Below are positions 1 through 4,905 of a stretch of DNA of 5,343 nt, piece by piece. The notes under the pieces are model-generated. The model had not been told where the DNA came from and searched no databases. It saw only the letters and a list, made by a program, of their open reading frames with translations. Source of the stretch: an uncultured bacterium (lineage in GTDB: Bacteria; Patescibacteriota; Dojkabacteria; B142; OLB20). Within the stretch, counting starts at the first letter, position 1. Every line of letters starts with the position of its first letter. Position numbers and translations under genes: made by a program. Where the stretch lies: the NCBI GenBank assembly GCA_937889205.1, contig CALARN010000117.1:1-5343 (forward strand), written 5' to 3'.

Positions 1-648
1 GCTTTTTTTGCGATTGCTGGAGCATTAAATAAAGAGGAAATAAAATTAAAAGTCTCGATAAACATGCCTGATTGGGAAAACAAAGATTTAGTTACTGATT
101 TAAAACAAATAACTGGGTGTAATGTTGTATTAAAAAACGATACATATTGTGCGGCATATGCTGAAAGCAAGCTCAACACGGTCCCATTTTGGTATGTTAA
201 TTGGGGTACCGGTATTGGTGGTTGTTTAGTTAATAGTCAAGACAATATCAAGACTGCTGAAATTGGCCATATGAGCCTTAATATTTTTGGTGAACAATGT
301 AGGTGTGGACAATTTGGTTGTTGGGATAGTTTAGCTAGCGGTAAAATGCTTGAGCAAAAATATCAGAAATCGTTAAGCACTTTTACAAATAAAGAGTGGC
401 GCGAAGTATGTACTATTTTTGTTAAAGGTTTAATGAACTTGTATACGGTTTATCCGATAGATATCGTGATAAATGGTGGGGTGATTCTAGGTCAAAAAGA
501 TAAACTGTTATTAATAAACGAGCTCATGCATAAAGATTTGAAAATCTTTGATTATTATCCAAAAATATCAATAGCAAGACATGAAGATCTTGCAGGTATT
601 AAAGGTGCTTACGAATTAGCTTTAAAAAAACTTATAAGTATGGAATAA
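1..648 (+). CDS. ROK-family sugar kinase, 5'-truncated
   Basis: C-terminal 215 residues of a ROK kinase, a family that mostly phosphorylates glucose, fructose, mannose or N-acetylated sugars with ATP; some members are repressors. The frame is open from base 1, so the gene starts outside the window; the ATG at 64 is internal (MPDW matches the family's 'NxPxW' region). Roughly 80-90 N-terminal residues, including the first phosphate loop (DxGGT), are missing. Numbered from the ATG at 64: catalytic-base Asp26 in 'KNDTYCAAYAE'; phosphate-binding GTGIGG at 48-53; sugar-binding E66-x-x-H69; zinc motif H69, C79, C81, C86 in 'CRCGQFGC'; 'INGGVILG' near 136-143; terminal 'GIKGAYELAL'. The usual GCxE is GCWD here (Asp88). 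No DNA-binding domain can be assessed because the N-terminus is absent. The substrate cannot be named. Stop TAA; the next gene starts 29 nt later. Confidence 0.93.
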   Translation, partial: AFFAIAGALNKEEIKLKVSINMPDWENKDLVTDLKQITGCNVVLKNDTYCAAYAESKLNTVPFWYVNWGTGIGGCLVNSQDNIKTAEIGHMSLNIFGEQCRCGQFGCWDSLASGKMLEQKYQKSLSTFTNKEWREVCTIFVKGLMNLYTVYPIDIVINGGVILGQKDKLLLINELMHKDLKIFDYYPKISIARHEDLAGIKGAYELALKKLISME

Positions 649-662
649 TTAAATATATTAAT

Positions 663-670
663 TTATAAAT
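663..670 (+). promoter_or_regulatory. -10-like box before the YtxG-like gene
   Basis: TTATAAAT ends exactly seven bases before the ATG at 678, the spacing expected if transcription begins at the start codon (a leaderless mRNA). The 20 bases before the ATG contain no G, so there is no Shine-Dalgarno site. I find no convincing -35 element, and the sequence is so AT-rich that a chance match is possible. Confidence 0.35.
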
Positions 671-677
671 AAAAAAT

Positions 678-1013
678 ATGGTTATTACCACAGATGATTT
701 TGTAAAAATATTATTAGTTTTAGCAGTAACGTTTAGTATCGTTGGTATTACTATTCAGGTAATGAGAATTATGGGCAAATTAGTAGATACGGTTGCAGAA
801 TCGAATCTAATTTTAAAATTAGCTCATGACTTTCTAGAAAAATTTTCAGAAGATTATGACTTCATTGTTGAACAGCTAAAATACATTCTAGAAGCAATAA
901 GTGGCTTTTCGCGATCAGTTTTTATTCCACTTTCGAAGATTTTTGGGTTTTTGAAAACATTTGAAAATATTGGTAGTAAATTTGGTGGTCGAAGTAAAAA
1001 ATCAGACGAGTAA
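678..1013 (+). CDS. Small membrane-anchored protein, possibly DUF948/YtxG-like
   Basis: 111 residues. One N-terminal transmembrane segment at about 8-32 (FVKILLVLAVTFSIVGITIQ...) follows a short acidic N-terminus. Residues 34-76 look like a long amphipathic helix with regularly spaced L/I/V/F (KLVDTVAESNLILKLAHDFLEKF...). A conserved-looking 'FIPLSKIFGFL' at 82-92 precedes a Gly/Lys-rich, polar tail ending KKSDE. This build (one membrane helix, then a hydrophobic heptad helix) and the adjacent ytxH gene resemble DUF948 (Bacillus YtxG) proteins, whose biochemical role is unknown; I did not recognise a diagnostic motif, so the family call is tentative. The ATG at 678 is the natural start. The ytxH gene begins 27 nt downstream, so the two are probably co-transcribed. 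Confidence 0.6.
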   Translation: MVITTDDFVKILLVLAVTFSIVGITIQVMRIMGKLVDTVAESNLILKLAHDFLEKFSEDYDFIVEQLKYILEAISGFSRSVFIPLSKIFGFLKTFENIGSKFGGRSKKSDE

Positions 1014-1040
1014 TATTTTTAATTTTTAATAATTATTATC

Positions 1041-1319
1041 ATGAATGATAAGAATGACAGCGGAACAATTTACTTCTTAGCAGGTTTGTTGTTAGGTGGA
1101 TTGGTTGGTGCAGGCGTAGGCATGCTAGTGGCGCCAGATTCAGGAGAGGTAACAAGATTAAGACTAAAGAAAGAAAGCGAAAAAGTTGTTAAGAAAGGTC
1201 TAGATGCTGTTGATGATTTGCAAAAAGAGAAAATCACACCAGCTATTGAGAAAGTAACGCAAGAATTAAAAACCAGATTTCAACCACAGACAGTAACGAC
1301 AAAGAAAATTACTAAATAA
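1041..1319 (+). CDS. ytxH: YtxH-family membrane protein
   Basis: 92 residues, close to the family's usual length. A glycine-rich membrane segment at about 10-31 (FLAGLLLGGLVGAGVGMLVAP) carries several GxxxG-type spacings and ends in the YtxH hallmark 'APDSGEVTR' (family consensus APxSGxxxR) at 31-39. The rest is a highly charged, probably helical or coiled-coil region (KKESEKVVKKGLDAVDDLQKEK...) with a Lys/Thr-rich tail. Bacillus YtxH is a general stress protein of unknown mechanism. The gene follows the YtxG-like gene by 27 nt and precedes thioredoxin by 71 nt, the same order as Bacillus ytxG-ytxH-ytxJ. No Shine-Dalgarno is present; TTAATAAT at 1026-1033 ends seven bases before the ATG. A 9-bp inverted repeat begins in its last codons. 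Confidence 0.87.
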   Translation: MNDKNDSGTIYFLAGLLLGGLVGAGVGMLVAPDSGEVTRLRLKKESEKVVKKGLDAVDDLQKEKITPAIEKVTQELKTRFQPQTVTTKKITK

Positions 1320-1346
1320 TTTCAAAATTGTAATTAATAGTAATTT
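1306..1346 (+). repeat. 9-bp inverted repeat at the 3' end of ytxH (possible weak terminator)
   Basis: AAATTACTA (1306-1314) and its perfect reverse complement TAGTAATTT (1338-1346) flank 23 bases that include the ytxH stop codon. Only two of the nine pairs are not A-T (one G-C per arm would be C1312-G1340, the rest A-T), so the stem is weak and the following T run is interrupted (TTTGATTCGTTTT). It could end transcription inefficiently or protect the 3' end; it could also be chance in AT-rich DNA. Confidence 0.4.
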
Positions 1347-1390
1347 GATTCGTTTTAATTCAGTTATTTTTAAATTATTAATTGATTAGT

Positions 1391-1720
1391 ATGGCTATGA
1401 CCTTTACTGATGCTAGCTTCCAAAAAGAAGTATTAGATTTCGATGGTGTTGTTTTGGTAGATTTTTGGGCAACTTGGTGTGGCCCCTGTAGAATTCAAGG
1501 TCCAATAATTGATGCTTTGGCGCAGAAGCATGCTGATAATACGGCATTGAAGATTGGTAAACTAGATGTTGATGAGAACAATGAGACTGCTTCAAAATAT
1601 CAAATTTTGAGTATTCCCACTATTGTCATTTTCAAAAAAGGACAGATTATGGAATCATTAGTTGGTCTTCGCTCAGAAGGTGATATTGACGAGAAATTGA
1701 AATATTATCTAAATAATTGA
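1391..1720 (+). CDS. trxA: Thioredoxin
   Basis: Cytoplasmic dithiol reductant that reduces protein disulfides and is recharged by thioredoxin reductase. From the ATG at 1391 it has 109 residues, the length of classical bacterial thioredoxin. The active site is W29-C30-G31-P32-C33 after the hallmark 'VLVDFWATWCGPC', with buried Asp24, Lys57 and cis-Pro76 in 'SIPTIVIFKKG', and Gly92 before the final helix. I prefer 1391 (MAMTF) over an in-frame TTG at 1382, because MA-type starts recur here and the TTG adds only three residues; ATG 1397 is also possible. No Shine-Dalgarno is visible. It is the only gene here ending in TGA; reading that codon as sense would add eight residues before TAA at 1742-1744. 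The -35 box of the rpsO promoter overlaps this stop codon. It follows ytxH, as ytxJ does in Bacillus, but is a true thioredoxin rather than a monothiol protein. Confidence 0.95.
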   Translation: MAMTFTDASFQKEVLDFDGVVLVDFWATWCGPCRIQGPIIDALAQKHADNTALKIGKLDVDENNETASKYQILSIPTIVIFKKGQIMESLVGLRSEGDIDEKLKYYLNN

Positions 1721-1745
1721 TATATATTGCAATTTGCTCTATAAT
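1717..1745 (+). promoter_or_regulatory. Strong sigma-70-type promoter for rpsO
   Basis: TTGATA (1717-1722), a 17-base spacer, then a perfect TATAAT (1740-1745). Four of six bases match at -35 and six of six at -10. Expected transcription start is about 1752, giving a leader of about 72 nt before rpsO. The -35 overlaps the thioredoxin stop codon. A short inverted repeat, AATTG (1715-1719) / CAATT (1730-1734), straddles the -35 and spacer and could be an operator or coincidence. Confidence 0.75.
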
Positions 1746-1751
1746 ACTAAT

Positions 1752-1830
1752 GGTAAAGTCTTTTACTTCGGATAGAAGTTAATTCTTTCTGAGGTTTATA
1801 GCTAATTTTTTATTATTCGTGCAATGGCAC
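1752..1830 (+). promoter_or_regulatory. rpsO structured leader, possible S15 autoregulatory RNA
   Basis: Three helices can be read directly. Hairpin A: GGTAAA (1752-1757) with TTTACT (1762-1767), loop GTCT. Hairpin B: ACTTC (1765-1769) with GAAGT (1775-1779), loop GGATA. A and B share bases 1765-1767, so they are mutually exclusive. Hairpin C: GTGC (1819-1822) with GCAC (1827-1830), whose four-base loop AATG holds the rpsO start codon. S15 is known to repress its own translation through leader structures that differ between bacterial groups. That this leader does so is inference; no match to a described S15 motif was established. Confidence 0.45.
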
Positions 1831-2093
1831 TTACAAAAGAGACAAAACAAGATATTATTGAGAAATTCAAAACAGCTGATGCTGATACAGGATCACCTCA
1901 AGTTCAAATAGCATTATTAACCGCTCAAATTAAAGATTTATCTGAGCATCTTAAAAAACATAAAAAAGACAATCACTCAAGAAGAGGTTTGTTAAGTATG
2001 GTTGGTAAAAGATTGAGATTGTTCAAATATATGGAGCAAACTCAAGGAGAAGATGCCGTTAGAAAAATCAAGAAAACTTTAAAACTGGGATAA
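1824..2093 (+). CDS. rpsO: 30S ribosomal protein S15
   Basis: Binds the 16S rRNA three-way junction of the central domain early in 30S assembly and contributes to the B4 bridge with the 50S subunit. 89 residues, the family's standard length. Family hallmarks are intact: 'MALTKETKQDIIEKF', 'DTGSPQVQIALLTAQI', and 'HLKKHKKDNHSRRGLL' followed by 'VGKRLRLFKYM'. The last 15 residues (DAVRKIKKTLKLG) are more divergent, as is common. Start ATG 1824 matches the family N-terminus exactly. No Shine-Dalgarno lies within 20 bases upstream, and the nearest GAGG (1791-1794) is too far away. The start codon sits in a small hairpin loop. It appears monocistronic: strong promoter at 1717-1745 and terminator at 2081-2110. 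Confidence 0.98.
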   Translation: MALTKETKQDIIEKFKTADADTGSPQVQIALLTAQIKDLSEHLKKHKKDNHSRRGLLSMVGKRLRLFKYMEQTQGEDAVRKIKKTLKLG

Positions 2094-2110
2094 AAGCCCA
2101 GTTTTCTTAT
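2081..2110 (+). terminator. Intrinsic terminator of rpsO
   Basis: AAAACTGGG (2081-2089) pairs perfectly with CCCAGTTTT (2097-2105), a 9-bp stem with a seven-base loop, followed by the T-rich CTTATTT. The 5' arm is the final codons of rpsO and the stop codon lies in the loop, so the terminator is embedded in the gene's end. The A-rich 5' side and T-rich 3' side would also let it work partly on the opposite strand. Confidence 0.8.
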
Positions 2111-2142
2111 TTCCACAGAAGCTAAACTCTTGTAGAATATAT

Positions 2143-2171
2143 TAACTTGCTATTGGCAGGTGTTGTATTTT
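2143..2171 (+). promoter_or_regulatory. Candidate ftsQ promoter
   Basis: TTAACT (2143-2148), a 17-base spacer, TATTTT (2166-2171); four of six consensus matches in each box. It would start transcription near 2178, about ten bases before the preferred ATG. A promoter is needed somewhere here because the rpsO terminator lies upstream, but this exact assignment is weak. Confidence 0.27.
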
Positions 2172-2187
2172 GCACTTTACACATAAT

Positions 2188-3342
2188 ATGGCCCTTTTCG
2201 GCTTTCTCAAAAAGAATAAGCGACGACGTGTGGGGCAACTTAAGCCCAATCAAAAGGTTGATTATCAGCCTAAAGTAAATTATATTCCTAAAAAACATAC
2301 TACTAAAAGAGTTAGTAAAAACTCATTAAGATTGCAAAGAGTGGGATTTAAATGGAAGCCAATATTAGCAACTATTGTTGGGCTTACTGTAATAATTGTT
2401 TTTGGTTATTTATTAAGCAGGTTATTCGCCTCAGAATCATTGCAAATTAAAAACTTTGAAATGATGGGCAATCGTACTATTAACGACGCACAGGTATTGG
2501 CAGTGCTAGATAAGTATCGTTTACAAAGCATATTTACTGTTGATGCAAATGCAATTGAAGCTGATTTGCAATCTGAGTTTAATATTTTTAATGGTGTTTG
2601 GGTAAGCAAATATTATCCCGATACTTTGAGTATTAGGATTTCAGAAAGAGAGCCTAGGCTTGTATATATTAATCTCTCGGGTGCTTTTCTTGTAGATTCA
2701 AATGGGCAAGTTCTTAGAAAAATATTTGTTGACCCTGCGGTAATGCCTGAAGAAAAACTAAATATTGCAAGGGGTTTTGGCGATCCAAATTCTACCTATT
2801 TATACGAGATATTTCTTAATGAGTTTAAAATAAGTAATCAAATTCTTGATTTGCCAACGGAAGAGCAGAAATTGTTAATTGCGACTGCGTTTAAATATGA
2901 AGAAATTTCTCAAACGGAGAGACTCAACCGTGTTAAACAGCTTGAATTGCAGTACAAAACTGAACTAATTGAGATTTGGAATAAAATTAACCAAGCTGTT
3001 GATATCAGTGTATATAGTACTTATCCTAGGGTAGACGCTATTGATACTGTCGTATATGATGAAGACTTATTAATTGACATTGCAAGATTAAAAATAACAG
3101 GGGATTTATTTAATTTGTTTTCAGCTAGAAAGATTCAAATTAGTCGAGTAATATGGGAAGGTGAGTTGTTAATTAGGGTTGTATTAAATGACGGCAAAGA
3201 ATTAGTGTTTAGTTCGGTGCGAAAAATTACAGAGCAGTTCGAAGATTATACTCTAGTGAAAAGTCAGTTACAGAAAGAGGGAAGGGATTACTGTCAGATT
3301 GATTTATCTGCAACTAAGATTGCTGTGAAGTTTTGCCGTTAA
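2188..3342 (+). CDS. ftsQ: Cell-division protein FtsQ/DivIB with enlarged extracytoplasmic domain
   Basis: Bitopic membrane protein linking early and late divisome components (partners FtsB/FtsL and FtsW/FtsI). 384 residues from ATG 2188: a basic cytoplasmic tail 1-57 with KKNKRRR; one transmembrane helix about 58-80 (PILATIVGLTVIIVFGYLL); a POTRA domain about 84-156 (SLQIKNFEMMGNRTI ... LSIRISEREP); 'VDSNGQVL' at 169-176 opening the beta domain; and the closing strands 'LLIRVVLNDGKELVF' (327-341) and 'CQIDLSATKIAVKF' (369-382), matching the family's terminal 'IDLR' strand. Between these lie roughly 90-100 residues more than usual, including a helix or coiled-coil at about 238-270. Bacterial FtsQ is usually near 250-280 residues. 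An in-frame TTG at 2170, with AGGTG seven bases before it, could add six residues; I prefer the ATG because no other gene here uses a Shine-Dalgarno. ftsA and ftsZ follow, confirming the context. Confidence 0.9.
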   Translation: MALFGFLKKNKRRRVGQLKPNQKVDYQPKVNYIPKKHTTKRVSKNSLRLQRVGFKWKPILATIVGLTVIIVFGYLLSRLFASESLQIKNFEMMGNRTINDAQVLAVLDKYRLQSIFTVDANAIEADLQSEFNIFNGVWVSKYYPDTLSIRISEREPRLVYINLSGAFLVDSNGQVLRKIFVDPAVMPEEKLNIARGFGDPNSTYLYEIFLNEFKISNQILDLPTEEQKLLIATAFKYEEISQTERLNRVKQLELQYKTELIEIWNKINQAVDISVYSTYPRVDAIDTVVYDEDLLIDIARLKITGDLFNLFSARKIQISRVIWEGELLIRVVLNDGKELVFSSVRKITEQFEDYTLVKSQLQKEGRDYCQIDLSATKIAVKFCR

Positions 3343-3377
3343 TTGACATTGACATACTTTCTGATTAAGATTAGATT
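3343..3377 (+). promoter_or_regulatory. Tandem TTGACA boxes, candidate distal ftsA promoter pair
   Basis: Two back-to-back perfect -35 hexamers, TTGACATTGACA (3343-3354), begin right after the ftsQ stop codon. Each has a -10-like hexamer at 17-base spacing: TAAGAT (3366-3371) and TAGATT (3372-3377), four of six matches each. Transcription would start near 3378-3384, giving ftsA a leader of about 90 nt that contains the U-loop hairpin at 3393-3414. Confidence 0.4.
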
Positions 3378-3392
3378 GATAGGCACTTAACT

Positions 3393-3414
3393 GTTGGTGT
3401 TTTTTTATACCAGC
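3393..3414 (+). other. Hairpin with an all-T loop in the ftsQ-ftsA spacer
   Basis: GTTGGTGT (3393-3400) can pair with ATACCAGC (3407-3414), eight pairs including two G-U, around a loop of six T. The T run (3400-3406) could alternatively serve as the tail of a weak terminator formed by GCAC (3383-3386) with GTGT (3397-3400 region). Either use would act between ftsQ and ftsA; both are weak by eye. Confidence 0.3.
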
Positions 3415-3419
3415 TAGAT

Positions 3420-3448
3420 TTGAATAGATACATAAATTAATATAGAAT
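3420..3448 (+). promoter_or_regulatory. Candidate proximal ftsA promoter
   Basis: TTGAAT (3420-3425), a 17-base spacer, TAGAAT (3443-3448): four of six and five of six consensus matches. Predicted start is about 3455, leaving a leader of roughly 16 nt before the ATG with no Shine-Dalgarno. Confidence 0.5.
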
Positions 3449-3471
3449 CATAATAATAATTTACTGCTACT

Positions 3472-4809
3472 ATGGCTAATAGAATAATTACAGCAATAGA
3501 TATTGGCTCAACAAAGATTGCAACTGTGATTGCTTCAATATCTGAAGGTGAGTCCCCTAGCGTGATTGGGGTTTCGTCGTATCCCTCTCAAGGGCTAAAA
3601 AAAGGAGTTATTGTCAATATAGATGAGGCAATATCATCAATTGCATCTTCATTAGAAGCAGCAGAAAGAATGGCTGGTTTAACTGCTTCATCTGTATATA
3701 TCTCAATTAATGGGAAGCATATAACAAGTACAAATAATAAAGGAGTGGTGGCGGTGGCTCAAGAAGAAATTAATGCTGATGATGTTCTTAGAGCTATTGA
3801 AAGTGCTAGAACTGTTTCGATTCCACCTTCAAGAAATATTTTGCATGTAATTCCTAAAGAGTTTATTGTCGATGCTCAAGGCGATATTAAAGACCCTATT
3901 GGAATGACCGGTACTAGGCTTGAAGTTGATACTCATATAATTTCGGCAACATCCTCTGCACTTCATAATCTTGTTAAATGTGTTCAACAAATTGGTTTAA
4001 AAGTGGAAGATGTTGTATTTTCAGGTTGGGCTTCATCGAGTAGTGTGCTTACTGCTACAGAAAAAGAGTTAGGTGTAATGTTACTAGATGTTGGTGGTGG
4101 TACGACAACCATCAATACTTTTGTAGAAGATGCGATTACACATTCATCATCTGTTCCACTTGGTGGGGCAAATATTACCTCTGATTTAGCTATTGGTTTA
4201 AGGGTTTCGCTTGAGGATGCAGAAAAGATTAAGTTAAACGCAGAAGATTTGCTTAAACAAACAAGTAAACCGCAAGATGTTAATGAGATGACAAGAAAGA
4301 GAGAGCGATTACTTGGTAGCTTAAGTGGCGAACCTGTTGTAGAAGAACCTGTAAATAAAGACTTGAAAAAATCTAAAGATATTATCGATATTTCAAATTA
4401 TGAAATTAGTGGTGTGAAAACAATATCTAGAAAAATGTTTGAAGAAATCATTGAGGCTAGATTAAGTGAGATTTTTGACATTGTCATTAAGCAGGTTGAA
4501 GATTCGGGAAATGTTGCTAAATTGCCTGCAGGTGTTGTTATTACTGGTGGAGCGGCTCAAGTGCCGGGTGTTACCAATATTGCTAAAAAAGTATTTGGGA
4601 TTCCTGCTCGTATTGGGTACCCTAAGGGAATAGGTGGTTTAGTAGATGAGATAAATGGTCCAGCTTTTTCAGTTGCACAGGGGTTAATTCTTTATGCGGC
4701 GGCAAATGAAGGTTATAGAGGTATTCGTAAGCCAATATCATCAAAACAAGGATCTGGCGACGATTTCTTTGCAAAGATAAAGGGCTTTTTTAAGAATTTA
4801 ATGCCTTAA
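3472..4809 (+). CDS. ftsA: Cell-division protein FtsA
   Basis: Actin-like ATPase that tethers FtsZ filaments to the cytoplasmic membrane and recruits later divisome proteins. 445 residues, slightly above the usual ~420. Phosphate-1 motif 'AIDIGSTKI' at 8-16; 'SQGLKKGVIVNIDEA' at 39-53; the FtsA-specific 1C (SHS2) domain about 85-165; phosphate-2 'LLDVGGGTTT' at 204-213; 'PLGGANIT' soon after; adenosine motif 'VVITGGAAQVPG' at 355-366; and 'GPAFSVAQGLILYA' near the end of the core. The C-terminal 'GDDFFAKIKGFFKNLMP' (429-445) is an amphipathic membrane-targeting helix. Residues about 260-310 in subdomain 2B hold a charged stretch (LSGEPVVEEPVNKDLKKSK) that looks longer than in E. coli or Bacillus. 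Start ATG 3472 gives the normal FtsA N-terminus; no Shine-Dalgarno is present. It lies 129 nt after ftsQ and 96 nt before ftsZ. Confidence 0.97.
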   Translation: MANRIITAIDIGSTKIATVIASISEGESPSVIGVSSYPSQGLKKGVIVNIDEAISSIASSLEAAERMAGLTASSVYISINGKHITSTNNKGVVAVAQEEINADDVLRAIESARTVSIPPSRNILHVIPKEFIVDAQGDIKDPIGMTGTRLEVDTHIISATSSALHNLVKCVQQIGLKVEDVVFSGWASSSSVLTATEKELGVMLLDVGGGTTTINTFVEDAITHSSSVPLGGANITSDLAIGLRVSLEDAEKIKLNAEDLLKQTSKPQDVNEMTRKRERLLGSLSGEPVVEEPVNKDLKKSKDIIDISNYEISGVKTISRKMFEEIIEARLSEIFDIVIKQVEDSGNVAKLPAGVVITGGAAQVPGVTNIAKKVFGIPARIGYPKGIGGLVDEINGPAFSVAQGLILYAAANEGYRGIRKPISSKQGSGDDFFAKIKGFFKNLMP

Positions 4810-4812
4810 TAC

Positions 4813-4841
4813 TTGCATACCGGCGCTATTTTCATTACACT
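4813..4841 (+). promoter_or_regulatory. Weak candidate ftsZ promoter
   Basis: TTGCAT (4813-4818), a 17-base spacer, TACACT (4836-4841); three of six and four of six matches. It would give a leader of about 58 nt. Read-through from ftsA is equally plausible. The surrounding spacer has a small GC-rich patch with GCGCTA repeated at 4823-4828 and 4851-4856. Confidence 0.22.
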
Positions 4842-4870
4842 GTATTTATTGCGCTAACTTCTTTTGCTTC

Positions 4871-4889
4871 AGCTATTTTTTTTGTAGCT
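4871..4889 (+). other. Hairpin with T-run loop just upstream of ftsZ
   Basis: AGCTA (4871-4875) and TAGCT (4885-4889) are perfect inverted repeats around TTTTTTTTG; one further T-G pair is possible. The structure ends 16 bases before the ftsZ ATG. It resembles the T-loop hairpin before ftsA. A stem this short is at the edge of significance. Confidence 0.3.
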
Positions 4890-4905
4890 ATTAATCATTA
4901 TATAT

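Noticed and set aside
64..66. ATG at 64 as the true start of the ROK kinase
   Set aside because: The frame is open back to base 1 and upstream residues (IAGALNKEE...) continue the ROK fold; starting at 64 would remove the first phosphate-binding loop.
647..663. AATTAA/TTAATT inverted repeat after the ROK gene as a terminator
   Set aside because: It is a six-pair, A-T-only stem with no T tract; expected by chance at this base composition.
1345..1373. TTGATT-17-TTTTAA as a thioredoxin promoter
   Set aside because: The -10 match is poor and the 71-base spacer is so AT-rich that several equally weak matches exist.
1382..1390. TTG at 1382 as the thioredoxin start
   Set aside because: It adds only Met-Ile-Ser before a good ATG-Ala start, has no Shine-Dalgarno, and is part of a -10-like AT-rich stretch.
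1413..1595. 60-codon open frame on the minus strand inside thioredoxin
   Set aside because: It is fully antisense to a conserved gene, has low-complexity His/Gln-rich composition and no recognisable domain or start context.
2170..2187. TTG at 2170 as the ftsQ start
   Set aside because: AGGTG lies seven bases upstream, so it is possible, but no other gene here uses such a site and the ATG at 2188 gives a typical MALF... N-terminus. Kept only as an alternative.
2406..2609. 67-codon open frame on the minus strand inside ftsQ
   Set aside because: It is antisense to the conserved POTRA-coding region, and its translation resembles no family I recognise.
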